Below, piece by piece: positions 1-6,883 of a DNA stretch of 18,327 bases. Position numbers and translations under genes: made by a program. This stretch comes from JBBQSN01 sp038213835. GTDB lineage: Bacteria; Actinomycetota; Actinomycetes; Actinomycetales; CAWJMD01. How positions within the stretch are numbered: the first letter of the stretch is position 1; each line of letters opens with the position of its first letter. The DNA is taken from positions 1 to 18,327 of the forward strand of contig JBBQSN010000066.1 in NCBI GenBank assembly GCA_038213835.1. Reading direction: 5' to 3'. Below the pieces are notes generated by a model. It was not told the DNA's origin. It worked only from the letters and a program-made list of their open reading frames with translations, and did no database searches.

Positions 1-222
1 GTACGTCAGCAAGGACTCCCCGAGCCCGCCGTACTCCTCAGGAATCATCAGCCCGAAGATCCCCATGTCCTTCATGCCCTGGACGATCTCGGTCGGGTAC
101 TCGTCGGCGTGCTCGAGTCGCTGAGCCTGCGGGATGATCTCGGCGTCGACGAACGCGCGAACGGCCGCGAGGATGTCGGTCTGGATTTCGGTCAGACCTT
201 CGGTCTGGGCCAGCCGACTCAT
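1..222 (-). CDS. Acyl-CoA dehydrogenase, N-terminal part (runs off left edge)
   Basis: Only the first 74 codons lie in the window, from an ATG at 222 down to base 1. The translation begins MSRLAQTEGL and contains MIPEEYGGLGES, the usual N-terminal signature of FAD-dependent acyl-CoA dehydrogenases, which oxidise an acyl-CoA at the alpha-beta bond and pass electrons to electron-transfer flavoprotein. The catalytic Glu and FAD-binding parts are outside the window. Its ATG overlaps the stop of the upstream CoA-ester lyase gene (ATGA, 219-222), so the two are probably translationally coupled. From memory, this N-terminus closely resembles the dehydrogenase beside ccr and meaA in Streptomyces. With the lyase next to it, methylsuccinyl-CoA dehydrogenase is my best functional guess. 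The family is secure; the substrate is inferred. Confidence 0.9.
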   Translation of the reverse strand, partial: MSRLAQTEGLTEIQTDILAAVRAFVDAEIIPQAQRLEHADEYPTEIVQGMKDMGIFGLMIPEEYGGLGESLLTY

Positions 223-1190
223 GCGGGGCTCCCTGGCTCGGCGGGCGGTTCGAAGACGCTGGTACGCACCATGGCAGCGGCTCGCCCCTTGGCGGAGATG
301 ACGAGCGCCATTTTGCGCGACGCCTCGTCGATCATCTCGTCGCCGAGCATGGCCGCACCGCGCGCACCGCCGGCCTCGGAGGTGAACCACTCGTACGCGT
401 CGAGGATGTTCTCGGCGTGGTCGTAGTCCTCCTGCCGGGGGCTGTACGCCTGGTTCGCGGCGTCGACCTGCCCCGGGTGCAGCACCCACTTGCCGTCGAA
501 ACCCAGTGCGGCGGAACGGCCCGCGACCCGGCTGAAGCCCTCGATGTCCTTGATCGCGAGGTACGGGCCGTCGATCGCCTGCAGGTCGTTGGCCCGGGCC
601 GCCAGCAGGATCGACATCAGGATGTGGTGGTAGGCGTCGCCGACGTCGTACCCGGGTGGCTGCTCCCCCACCACGAGCGACTTCATGGTGATCGAGGCCA
701 TGAAGTCGGCCGGGCCGAAGATGATCGTCTCGACCCGGTGGCTGGCCCTGGCGATGGCGTCGACCGCGATGAGCCCGGCGGCGTTCTCGATCTGGGCCTC
801 GATGCCGATCCGCCCGACCACGAGGCCGTTCGCCTTCTCGACCTGGGTGAGCAGCAGGTCGAGCGCCACCACCTGCTCGGCGCTCTGCACCTTGGGGAGC
901 ATCAGGCAGTCCAGATTCGCCCCGGCGCCCTCGACCACCTCGACGACGTCGGTGTAGGTCCACTGCGTCGTCCAGTCGTTGACCCGGACGGTGCGGACCT
1001 TGCCCTCGAACCCACCCTCGTTGAGCGAGGCGACGATCGTCCTGCGCGCGTCCGGCTTGGCCAGGGGTGCGCAGGCGTCCTCGAGGTCGAGGAAGACCTG
1101 GTCGACCGGCAGGCCACGGGCCTTGTCGATCATCTTCTGGCTCGATCCGGGGACGGCGAGATTGGACCGGCGGGGACGCGGCGTCGACAT
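219..1190 (-). CDS. HpcH/HpaI aldolase/citrate lyase family CoA-ester lyase (malyl/beta-methylmalyl-CoA lyase-like)
   Basis: A 323-aa TIM-barrel CoA-ester lyase, full length for the family (about 300-330 aa). Visible motifs are VFLDLEDAC (residues 32-40), RVND (69-72), MLPKV (97-101), IEAQIENA (130-137), FGPADF (158-163) and GKWVLHPGQV (233-242). E135 and D162 are the likely Mg2+ ligands, with the same 27-residue spacing as in characterised Mcl1 lyases. Such enzymes cleave malyl-CoA or beta-methylmalyl-CoA to acetyl- or propionyl-CoA plus glyoxylate. The ATG at 1190 lies 10 bases after the transporter stop, and a TAGGTT hexamer seven bases before the ATG could drive a leaderless transcript. 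The downstream acyl-CoA dehydrogenase overlaps it by four bases. The pair suggests ethylmalonyl-CoA or methylsuccinyl-CoA metabolism; a citE-like malyl-CoA thioesterase is the alternative. Confidence 0.9.
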   Translation of the reverse strand: MSTPRPRRSNLAVPGSSQKMIDKARGLPVDQVFLDLEDACAPLAKPDARRTIVASLNEGGFEGKVRTVRVNDWTTQWTYTDVVEVVEGAGANLDCLMLPKVQSAEQVVALDLLLTQVEKANGLVVGRIGIEAQIENAAGLIAVDAIARASHRVETIIFGPADFMASITMKSLVVGEQPPGYDVGDAYHHILMSILLAARANDLQAIDGPYLAIKDIEGFSRVAGRSAALGFDGKWVLHPGQVDAANQAYSPRQEDYDHAENILDAYEWFTSEAGGARGAAMLGDEMIDEASRKMALVISAKGRAAAMVRTSVFEPPAEPGSPA

Positions 1191-1197
1191 GCAGCAG

Positions 1198-1203
1198 AAC
1201 CTA
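1198..1203 (-). promoter_or_regulatory. Candidate -10 box (TAGGTT) of the CoA-ester lyase gene
   Basis: On the minus strand TAGGTT ends seven bases before the ATG at 1190 and overlaps the TAG stop of the transporter gene. There is no convincing SD. The spacing fits a leaderless start, as proposed for several other genes here. No good -35 is visible, so this is a hypothesis. Confidence 0.35.
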
Positions 1204-2148
1204 CTGACCGGTCACCACGACGTCACGACGCCGAGGCGTGACGTTGCGCACGATCACGACCACCAGCCCGGCCAGGACGAGCAGCGCTCCAGGCACCAGC
1301 GCCAGCGGTGGCTCCTCCCCCAGCCAGGCCCACGCCACGAGCGCGGCTCCCGGCACCTCGAGCAGGATCGCCAGCGACACCGTGCTCGACCCGGCGGTGC
1401 GCAGGGTGCGGTTCAGGACGCTGTGGCCCAGCAGCTGGGCCGCGAGCGTCAGCACCCCGATCTGCACCCAGGTGGTGCCCGAGAAGCCGGTCACGGACGT
1501 CCCCGTCGCGAGGCAGAGCACCGCGAGCAGAGCGGCGCAGGTGAGGTAGGCGATCACGGTGTATCCGTTGGTGGACAGGTGCTCTCGCGCCTGTGCCCCT
1601 TGCAGCACGTACCCGGCCGCCGCCACGCCGCCGAGCAGTGCGAACACGTCGCCGAGGAGGGCCTCGGGGGAGGTCGTTGCGTCGACCCCGGTGATGACCA
1701 GCACCCCGAACATCGCGAGCGCGACCCCGACGAGCACCGCCGGTGGGACCCGCTTGCCCCGCACCAGGTCCCACGCCACCACCCAGATCGGGGTGGAGCA
1801 CACCAATGCCGTCGCGGCGGCGACCGACGTGAGCTTGAGGCTGGGCATCCAGAACGCGAAGTGCACGGCGAGCCAGACCCCGGCGACCACGCTCGGGCGC
1901 CACCCCCGCCGGCCGGTCTCGCTGCGCAGCTCGGCCCGGGCCCTGGGCGCCACCGCCGTGTACGCGACACCGACGACCGCCGCTCCGGCGTTGCGCCAGA
2001 AGGCGATCGCCAGCGCCGGCGCCGCCGCGGCCGCCCCGATCGGCGCCGCCAGCGAGACCCCGAGCACCCCCACCGCGAGCAGAGCCACCGTCAGGGCCGT
2101 GCCGTCGCGGTGCTGACCGGTCGGCCCGTCCACCTCGGCGCTGGTCAC
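1201..2148 (-). CDS. EamA/DMT-family membrane transporter
   Basis: A 315-aa protein dominated by hydrophobic helices, about ten, in two repeats, the layout of the drug/metabolite transporter superfamily (EamA, ten-TMS). The end of the first half carries SVAAATALVCSTPIWVV, typical of EamA helices 3-4, and the second half has ILLEVPGAALVAWAWLGEEP, the matching conserved region near the end of the second repeat. The substrate cannot be read from sequence; relatives export amino acids, metabolites or drugs. The chosen GTG start at 2148 gives a short cytoplasmic N-terminus of about 18 residues before the first helix and is preceded at six bases by CACGCT. It is first in a minus-strand run with the lyase and acyl-CoA dehydrogenase, but a functional link to them is uncertain. 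Confidence 0.88.
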   Translation of the reverse strand: MTSAEVDGPTGQHRDGTALTVALLAVGVLGVSLAAPIGAAAAAPALAIAFWRNAGAAVVGVAYTAVAPRARAELRSETGRRGWRPSVVAGVWLAVHFAFWMPSLKLTSVAAATALVCSTPIWVVAWDLVRGKRVPPAVLVGVALAMFGVLVITGVDATTSPEALLGDVFALLGGVAAAGYVLQGAQAREHLSTNGYTVIAYLTCAALLAVLCLATGTSVTGFSGTTWVQIGVLTLAAQLLGHSVLNRTLRTAGSSTVSLAILLEVPGAALVAWAWLGEEPPLALVPGALLVLAGLVVVIVRNVTPRRRDVVVTGQ

Positions 2149-2154
2149 CGCCGA

Positions 2155-2160
2155 AGCGTG
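2155..2160 (-). promoter_or_regulatory. Candidate -10 box (CACGCT) for leaderless transporter transcript
   Basis: Minus-strand CACGCT, then a six-base spacer, then the GTG start at 2148. The same arrangement precedes genes at 2441, 3615 and 8886. No SD is visible upstream of this GTG. The hexamer is weaker than a TAnnnT consensus. Confidence 0.3.
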
Positions 2161-2200
2161 CCACGGCCCACCCGTCAGCCTGCCTCGGCGTCCACTCGCT

Positions 2201-2246
2201 GGTCCCGACCCGGTCCCACCCGGTCCCGCCCCGTCCCGTCCCGCCC
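2201..2246. repeat. Degenerate 10-11 bp tandem repeat, core GGTCCC
   Basis: GGTCCC occurs at 2201, 2212 and 2222 and is followed by two CGTCCC copies at 2231 and 2236. The early spacing of 10-11 bp is close to one helical turn. It lies 50-100 bp upstream of the transporter start. It may be a binding array or only low-complexity GC-rich DNA. Confidence 0.5.
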
Positions 2247-2428
2247 TTCAACCCCGCAAGTGTGAGCCTGGTGCGCGACGCGCCGGCGTGTCGGCGAACG
2301 AGCATCACACTCCGCGGGTCGGGCGGGCGGCGGGCAGACCTGAGAACGGATGCGGGCAACTCCGCCTGCCAAGAGCGTTCTGGGCCGCGAACGCGCACAC
2401 CTGCACGCACCTGAGCTCGCCCGCGTGG

Positions 2429-2434
2429 CACCCT
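2429..2434 (+). promoter_or_regulatory. Candidate -10 box (CACCCT) for leaderless gene at 2441
   Basis: CACCCT is followed by six bases and the GTG at 2441. No SD is present. An identical CACCCT-N6-GTG arrangement precedes the hemerythrin gene at 3615, and TACCCT-N6-ATG precedes mrp. Confidence 0.35.
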
Positions 2435-2440
2435 GGGCCG

Positions 2441-2953
2441 GTGAGCACCCCGGACCAGCTCCTCGCGGCCGCAGCGGCCAAGGCCGGCCTGGTCTGGGTG
2501 CTCCCGGGTGCCGGCTCGTCGGCCGAGCAGCACGCCCAGGCGCTGTGGCACGCGTGGCACGAGGAGTCGCTGCTCGTGGTCGTCGGTGGCGCGGAGCAGC
2601 CCGACCCGCTCGTCGGCCGCGACGCCGCCCGGGTCCGGGTGCCGAGCAAGGACACCCGTGCCGCCCTGCTCGACGTCGAGGTCCGGGTCGAGGTGCTCGA
2701 GCCCCGCTCGCAGGCGTGGGAGACCGCCGCCTTCCGGCTCAAGGGCGCCCGCCTGAACGCCCCCGACGCCGACCACCTGCTGGACCGGTGGGCCGCGGGT
2801 TCCCGGCTGCTGCGCCTGGTCCCGCACGCGGCCGCCGAGCGCGTCACGGCCGAGGGGTCCGGCGCGGCGGAGGTCGACATCGAGCGGGTCCGTCCGCGCG
2901 GCTGGCGACCGATGCGCTCCCGGCTGCGCGGCCGCCCGCGTCGCCCTGCCTGA
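2441..2953 (+). CDS. Uncharacterised 170-aa actinobacterial protein
   Basis: I do not recognise this protein with certainty. The GTG start at 2441 gives MSTPDQLLAAAAAKAGLVWV; in-frame upstream codons exist, but the CACCCT-N6-GTG arrangement and the conserved-looking sequence after this point favour it. The protein appears soluble, with no signal peptide or membrane helix. Alternating strands (SLLVVVGGAEQP, VRVEVLEPR) and the phrase RVRVPSKDT recall small beta-barrel proteins such as the pyridoxamine-phosphate-oxidase-like fold, but no FMN-binding motif is evident, so this is only a guess. The C-terminus is Arg-rich (R-P-R-G-W-R-P and onward), which may bind nucleic acid or acidic lipid. The next gene starts 20 bases after the stop, so they are probably cotranscribed. 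Confidence 0.7.
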   Translation: MSTPDQLLAAAAAKAGLVWVLPGAGSSAEQHAQALWHAWHEESLLVVVGGAEQPDPLVGRDAARVRVPSKDTRAALLDVEVRVEVLEPRSQAWETAAFRLKGARLNAPDADHLLDRWAAGSRLLRLVPHAAAERVTAEGSGAAEVDIERVRPRGWRPMRSRLRGRPRRPA

Positions 2954-2972
2954 GCGTCCTGGGCCCCGAGGA

Positions 2973-3596
2973 GTGGAGCACGGCAGCGACGAGCCGGTCT
3001 GGTACGTCTCCTACGGGTCGAACATGTGCGCTGCCCGCCTGGCCTGCTACCTCGGCGGCGGCCGCGCGCCGGGGGCGATGCGGGTGCAGCCCGGCGCCCG
3101 AGACCCGAGGCCGCCCGCCCGCACCGCCCCGGTCCTGCTCCCGGGACTGCTGCGGTTCGCCGGCGAGTCGCGCACCTGGGGCGGCGGCATGGCGTTCTAC
3201 GACCCGCACCCCGGCGAGCCCGCGGACGCACACCCCACCCGCCAGGTCGCCGCCCGGGCGCACCTGCTGACCACCGGCCAGCTCGTCGACGTGCTCGTCC
3301 AGGAGATGCACCGCGATCCGCGCGAGGTCGACCTGCAGCTCGAGCTCGGCGACCTCGTGCCGCACGCACCGGTGGCGATCGGGCCGGGCCGGTACGAGAC
3401 GCTGCTACGCGTGGCCGACCTCGACGGCCTCACGGGAGTCACGCTGACCGCCCCGGACGGCGGCCGGTCGCTGGACCCGAACCCGCCCTCGCCCACCTAC
3501 CGCGCCGTGCTGCGCGCCGGGCTGCGCGAGGGCCACGGCTGGGACGACGCGCAGGCCGACGCCTACCTCGACGGCTGGGTGGCAGCCGCGCGCTGA
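2973..3596 (+). CDS. Gamma-glutamylcyclotransferase-fold protein (YGSN motif), often misnamed histone deacetylase
   Basis: 207 aa from a GTG at 2973. The N-terminus has WYVSYGSNM (residues 10-18), matching the YGSN substrate-binding loop of the gamma-glutamylcyclotransferase-like fold. It continues with ACYLGGG (24-30), WGGGMAFYDP (69-78) and VLVQEMHR (107-114), which I recall from a widespread actinobacterial family often labelled GGCT-like or, wrongly, histone deacetylase. True GGCT enzymes release 5-oxoproline from gamma-glutamyl peptides using a catalytic Glu, which I cannot place here, so activity is not assured. The only SD-like sequence, GAGGAG, abuts the start codon, leaving initiation uncertain; translation may depend on the gene 20 bases upstream. 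The hemerythrin gene follows after 18 bases. Confidence 0.8.
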   Translation: MEHGSDEPVWYVSYGSNMCAARLACYLGGGRAPGAMRVQPGARDPRPPARTAPVLLPGLLRFAGESRTWGGGMAFYDPHPGEPADAHPTRQVAARAHLLTTGQLVDVLVQEMHRDPREVDLQLELGDLVPHAPVAIGPGRYETLLRVADLDGLTGVTLTAPDGGRSLDPNPPSPTYRAVLRAGLREGHGWDDAQADAYLDGWVAAAR

Positions 3597-3602
3597 CGGC
3601 GG

Positions 3603-3608
3603 CACCCT
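3603..3608 (+). promoter_or_regulatory. Candidate -10 box (CACCCT) for leaderless hemerythrin gene
   Basis: CACCCT, six bases, then GTG at 3615, inside the 18-base gap after the GGCT-like gene. No SD precedes the GTG. It would allow transcription independent of the upstream genes. Confidence 0.35.
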
Positions 3609-3614
3609 GGTGGC

Positions 3615-4154
3615 GTGAGCACAGACACCATCCCCCGCCCCCGGTCCGGCGACGTCGTCGAGCTGATCCTGGACGACCACCGCCTGTTCGAGGCCCTGCT
3701 GCGCGACCTGCGCGACTCCACGATCGACCGCGACCGGATCAGGAGGCTGTTGGCCGACTTACTGATCGCGCACGCCGAGGCCGAGGAGGCCGAGGTCTAC
3801 CCGGCCCTGGCCCGCACGGACGCCATCGACGACCACGACGCCGAGCACGGTGAGCACGAGCACGCCGAGGGCAACGAGGCGCTGCTCGCGGTGCTGGAGT
3901 GCGCGAGCACCGACACCCAGGAGTTCGCCGACGCCGTCGAGGACCTCGCCACCGCGCTGAACCACCACATCAACGAGGAGGAGCAGACCATCCTCGACCC
4001 GGCGCGCACCGAGGTCTCCCAGCAGGTCCGCGACGACCTCGGACTGAAGTTCCTCGCGCTGCGCGGCAGGCACCTCGACCAGAACGCCGGCGACGTCGAG
4101 AACGTGCGGCGCATCGTGGCCGCGGCCCATAAGGACGGCCTGCTCGAGGACTGA
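3615..4154 (+). CDS. Hemerythrin HHE cation-binding domain protein
   Basis: 179 aa, acidic and predicted all-helical. Hemerythrin-like diiron ligands are visible: H22 in ILDDHRLFE, H53 with E57 in LIAHAEAEEAEVYP (H-x3-E), a His cluster at 74-83, and H117/H118 with E121-E123 in LNHHINEEEQTIL (H-x3-E), followed by a helical C-terminal tail. Such proteins bind O2, sense oxygen or nitric oxide, or store iron; the role here is unknown. There is no signal peptide, so it should be cytosolic. The GTG at 3615 is supported by the CACCCT-N6 arrangement and gives the usual short lead-in before the first His. An 8-bp-stem hairpin starts immediately after its stop. Fold assignment is secure; physiological function is not. 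Confidence 0.92.
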   Translation: MSTDTIPRPRSGDVVELILDDHRLFEALLRDLRDSTIDRDRIRRLLADLLIAHAEAEEAEVYPALARTDAIDDHDAEHGEHEHAEGNEALLAVLECASTDTQEFADAVEDLATALNHHINEEEQTILDPARTEVSQQVRDDLGLKFLALRGRHLDQNAGDVENVRRIVAAAHKDGLLED

Positions 4155-4177
4155 GAGCCGTTGAGCAGCAACGGCTC
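4155..4177 (+). terminator. Hairpin directly after the hemerythrin stop
   Basis: Perfect 8-bp stem GAGCCGTT/AACGGCTC with a seven-base loop, starting one base after TGA. No T-run follows, so it may attenuate or be an actinobacterial U-poor terminator. A second hairpin, GCGCCC/GGGCGC with a ten-base loop, lies at 4189-4210. Confidence 0.5.
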
Positions 4178-4250
4178 CGGTTGAAGATGCGCCCTTCTCC
4201 CCGTGGGCGCAGACTGAGCACGAACTGTCTTCGACATCCAGGAGCACACC

Positions 4251-4487
4251 ATGACCAGCACCGACACCCCCGGCACCACCGCGTCGATCACCGACTTCGG
4301 CCGCGACATGTGGTCGTACCTGACCGGCAAGGAGGCCACGATCGACTACACCTTCGTGGACATGCACGTCGACGTGCCGAAGACCACCGGCGCCGACACC
4401 GAGCACGCCACCTGGAAGCTGAACGGCACCCTGCGCATCACCACCAGCGACAAGGACAGCGCCGGTGCCGCCCGCGAGGAGGCCTGA
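4251..4487 (+). CDS. Small 78-aa protein of unknown function
   Basis: Starts at ATG 4251 with a good SD (CAGGAG, seven bases upstream), which strongly supports translation. The protein is soluble and acidic, begins with a Thr/Ser-rich stretch, then ITDFGRDMWSYLTGKEATIDY, and ends with a strand-rich region (TWKLNGTLRITTSD). I do not recognise a named domain. A similar ITDFGRD-W-YLTG start seems familiar from hypothetical proteins of related actinobacteria, from memory only. It has no Cys or transmembrane helix. It lies between the hemerythrin gene, with two hairpins in the gap, and a small membrane-anchored protein whose frame follows closely. The pair may function together. Confidence 0.75.
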   Translation: MTSTDTPGTTASITDFGRDMWSYLTGKEATIDYTFVDMHVDVPKTTGADTEHATWKLNGTLRITTSDKDSAGAAREEA

Positions 4488-4512
4488 CCTTCCCCGCACC
4501 ACCGGCGCGGTG

Positions 4513-4935
4513 ATGCTGCACGCCGACCTCGACGTCGAGATCGGCAGCGGCGGGCAGGTCACCCACGCCCGGCTGAGGGACGGTGACGCCGGGCTCGTGC
4601 TGGACGTCGACGACGTGGCGATCGCGCTCCGGTCGCTGCCCGAACGCCCAGTCCTGCGCCGGTTGCTGCGAGACCCGCTGAGGTGGGGCATGACCCCGCT
4701 GAGGGGCCAACGCCTCACCGTGCGTTCCGGCGGGCACGCCCTGGCGCTGCTCCGGGTCGACGAGGACGGTCGGATCCGGGCCGTCCCCACCCCGGCCGGC
4801 GTCGGTGCGCTGCTCCGGTTCGGCAGCGGCACCCGACGTGGGTCGCTCGCCCTGACGGTGGTCGGCGCCGCCGCCGTCGCTGCCTCCGCCGTGGTCGCAG
4901 CCTTGCTCGCCTGGCGGTCCCGCCACCAGGGCTGA
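4513..4935 (+). CDS. Small single-pass membrane protein of unknown function
   Basis: About 140 aa from ATG 4513. Alternatives are GTG 4510 or GTG 4465, the latter overlapping the previous gene; no SD settles the choice, though AGGAGG lies inside the end of the preceding gene. The frame begins MLHADLDVEIGSGG, has a basic middle (RSLPERPVLRRLLRDPLRW) and ends with one hydrophobic helix (LALTVVGAAAVAASAVVAAL) followed by a short basic tail, so it is probably a C-tail-anchored inner-membrane protein. I do not recognise the family. It follows the 78-aa gene closely and precedes the MgtE_N/CBS gene by about 48 bases. Confidence 0.62.
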   Translation: MLHADLDVEIGSGGQVTHARLRDGDAGLVLDVDDVAIALRSLPERPVLRRLLRDPLRWGMTPLRGQRLTVRSGGHALALLRVDEDGRIRAVPTPAGVGALLRFGSGTRRGSLALTVVGAAAVAASAVVAALLAWRSRHQG

Positions 4936-4969
4936 CCCGATCCACGCACCCACCGCGGGACCGGGCAAC

Positions 4970-4975
4970 TACGCT
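4970..4975 (+). promoter_or_regulatory. Candidate -10 box (TACGCT) of the PRC/MgtE_N/CBS gene
   Basis: TACGCT fits the TAnnnT pattern and lies eight bases before the GTG at 4984, with no SD between them. This favours GTG 4984 over the in-frame TTG at 4975, which overlaps the box. Confidence 0.42.
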
Positions 4976-4983
4976 TGCCGACC

Positions 4984-6294
4984 GTGACCACTGCGAACCG
5001 GGTCTTCGTCGCCCGCCTGGCCGGACTGGCCGTGTTCGACCCCCTGGGCGACCAGGTGGGCAAGGTCCGCGACGTCGTCACCGTGATGCGGGCAGAACGC
5101 CAGCGCCCCAAGGTCAACGGGTTCGTCGTCGAGGTCCCGGGTCGCAAGCGCGTGTTCGTCCCGATGACCCGTGTCACCAGCATGGAGTCGGGCCAGATCA
5201 TCACCACCGGCCTGGTCAACATGCGCCGGTTCGAGAAGCGTGGCGGCGAGACGCTGGCCATCGGCGAGCTGCTCGAGCGCCAGGTGGAGCTGCGTGACGG
5301 CAGCGGGCCCGCCACCGTCGAGGACGTCGCGATCGAGGCCGACCGAAAGCGGGACTGGACGGTCTGCAGGGTCTTCGTGCGCCGGGGCGAGCACCGCAAG
5401 GGCCTGCAGGGACGGCTGCGCCGCCGCGGCGAGACGCTGCTGGTGGACGTCGACCAGGTGACCGGTCTGTCCGGCGGCGCCGAGGCCCAGGGTGCCTCCA
5501 TGCTCATCGCCGCCTTCGCGGAGATGAAGGCGGCCGACATCGCCGACCTGCTCCAGGACCTGTCGGTCAAGCGCCGTCAGGAGCTCGCGGCGGAACTCGA
5601 CGACGAGCGGCTGGCCGACGTGCTCGAGGAGCTGCCCGAGGACGAGCAGGTCTCGATCCTGCAGACCCTGGACCGCGACCGCGCCGCCGACGTGCTCGAG
5701 GCGATGCAGCCCGACGACGCCGCCGACCTGCTGGGCGAGCTCTCCACGGAGCAGCAGGAGCAGCTGCTCGACCTGATGGACCGGGACGACGCCGACGACG
5801 TACGACGCCTGCTGGCCTACGACGAGGACACCGCCGGCGGCCTGATGACGTCCGAGCCGGTCGTGCTGGGTCCGGAGGCGAGCGTCGCCGAGGCGTTGGC
5901 GCTGGTGCGCCGCTCCGAGCTCTCCCCCGCCCTGGCCGCGGCCGTGTTCGTCTGCCGGGCACCGACCGAGACGCCGACCGGGACCTTCCTCGGCGTCGTC
6001 CACATCCAGCGGATGCTGCGCGAGCCGCCGCACGTGGCGATCGGCACCATCGTCGACACGGGCATCGAGCCGGTGTCGGCCGACGCTCCGCTCGGCCTGC
6101 TCACGCGCCGGCTGGCCACCTACAACCTCGTCTCGATGCCGGTGACCGACGACGCCGACCGGCTGATCGGGGCGGTCACGGTCGACGACGTGCTGGACCA
6201 CCTGCTGCCGCAGGACTGGCGCGACCAGGACGAGGACGACCTCGGCGACGCCGAGATCCGCACCACCGCGCCCGAGGAGCCCCCCGGTGGCTGA
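4984..6294 (+). CDS. Soluble PRC-barrel / MgtE N-terminal / tandem CBS protein
   Basis: 436 aa from GTG 4984. Domain order: PRC-barrel-like region (about 6-80), a second similar barrel (about 90-165), MgtE_N superhelix (about 185-285, repeats such as LADVLEELPEDEQV and AADVLEAMQPDDAADLL), then two CBS domains (about 286-345 and 350-410). The junction motif DEDTAGGLMTSEPV is the one seen in MgtE magnesium channels. The membrane channel domain of MgtE is absent: the protein stops after the second CBS with an acidic tail, and no frameshift remnant follows. It is thus a cytosolic sensor-like relative, as in actinobacterial homologs next to mrp (Mycobacterium Rv1232c is the type I have in mind). 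The DUF1003 gene overlaps its end by eight bases. Confidence 0.9.
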   Translation: MTTANRVFVARLAGLAVFDPLGDQVGKVRDVVTVMRAERQRPKVNGFVVEVPGRKRVFVPMTRVTSMESGQIITTGLVNMRRFEKRGGETLAIGELLERQVELRDGSGPATVEDVAIEADRKRDWTVCRVFVRRGEHRKGLQGRLRRRGETLLVDVDQVTGLSGGAEAQGASMLIAAFAEMKAADIADLLQDLSVKRRQELAAELDDERLADVLEELPEDEQVSILQTLDRDRAADVLEAMQPDDAADLLGELSTEQQEQLLDLMDRDDADDVRRLLAYDEDTAGGLMTSEPVVLGPEASVAEALALVRRSELSPALAAAVFVCRAPTETPTGTFLGVVHIQRMLREPPHVAIGTIVDTGIEPVSADAPLGLLTRRLATYNLVSMPVTDDADRLIGAVTVDDVLDHLLPQDWRDQDEDDLGDAEIRTTAPEEPPGG

Positions 6295-6883
6295 GCGCAG
6301 GGCGTCCTCGACCCGACGTACGAGCGGCCTGGACACCCCGCGCGAGACCCGGCGTCGGCTGGTGCCCCGTCCGGGGATGGACCCCGAGCAGTTCGGCGTC
6401 TGGTCCGAGCGGATCGCGCGGTTCATGGGGACGCCGCGCTTCCTGGTCTACATGACGCTGTTCGTCCTGGTCTGGCTGACCTGGAACACCTGGGGGCCGG
6501 CCGAGCTCAAGTTCGACCCGCGCGAGCTCAACTACACGCTGCTGACCCTGATCCTCAGCCTGCAGGCCTCGTACGCCGCGCCGCTGATCCTGCTGGCGCA
6601 GAACCGCCAGGACGACCGCGACCGGGTCTCGCTCGAGCAGGACCGACAGACCGCCGAGCGCGCCCTGGCCGACACCGAGTACCTGGCGCGCGAGGTGGCG
6701 GCGCTGCGGATCTCGCTGCGCGAGGTCGCCACCCGCGACTTCCTGCGCTCGGAGCTTCGCGACCTGCTCGAGGACCTCACCGAGAACCTCACCGCGGACC
6801 TCACCGAGCGCGAGACCGATCGCAAGCAGCAGGGTGACACCCGATCAGGTCAACACCCGGGGGCCTCGCGCACCGATGAGTGA
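6287..6883 (+). CDS. DUF1003 membrane protein
   Basis: 198 aa from GTG 6287, preceded by SD GAGGAG (6274-6279) at seven bases and overlapping the upstream stop by eight bases, so it should be translationally coupled. A basic N-terminus is followed by two membrane helices (about 52-69 and 83-105), the second ending in the DUF1003 signature LILLAQNRQDDRDR (101-114), then a long charged helix (about 115-178) likely to form a coiled coil, and a disordered tail. Function is unknown; the pairing with an MgtE_N/CBS protein suggests a membrane partner for that sensor, perhaps in divalent-cation homeostasis, which is inference. The next start overlaps its stop as GTGA. Confidence 0.92.
   Translation: MAERRASSTRRTSGLDTPRETRRRLVPRPGMDPEQFGVWSERIARFMGTPRFLVYMTLFVLVWLTWNTWGPAELKFDPRELNYTLLTLILSLQASYAAPLILLAQNRQDDRDRVSLEQDRQTAERALADTEYLAREVAALRISLREVATRDFLRSELRDLLEDLTENLTADLTERETDRKQQGDTRSGQHPGASRTDE

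Larger units (their letters stand above)
2149..2440. other. Divergent intergenic region with phased GGTCCC repeats
   Basis: A 292-bp gap between the divergently transcribed transporter and the 2441 gene. No convincing coding frame is seen. It holds a C-rich patch at 2201-2246 in which GGTCCC recurs at 10-11 bp steps and candidate -10 boxes at each end. Promoters for both directions should lie here. Confidence 0.6.

Noticed and set aside
3759..5570. Long open frame on the minus strand (about 600 codons) opposite the hemerythrin to MgtE_N/CBS genes
   Set aside because: Ser/Arg-rich low-complexity translation typical of the antisense of GC-rich genes; the plus-strand genes have recognisable domains.
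4984..6294. Complete MgtE magnesium transporter or a frameshifted remnant
   Set aside because: No membrane channel domain follows in any frame; the next gene is DUF1003 and the truncated architecture is known in actinobacteria.
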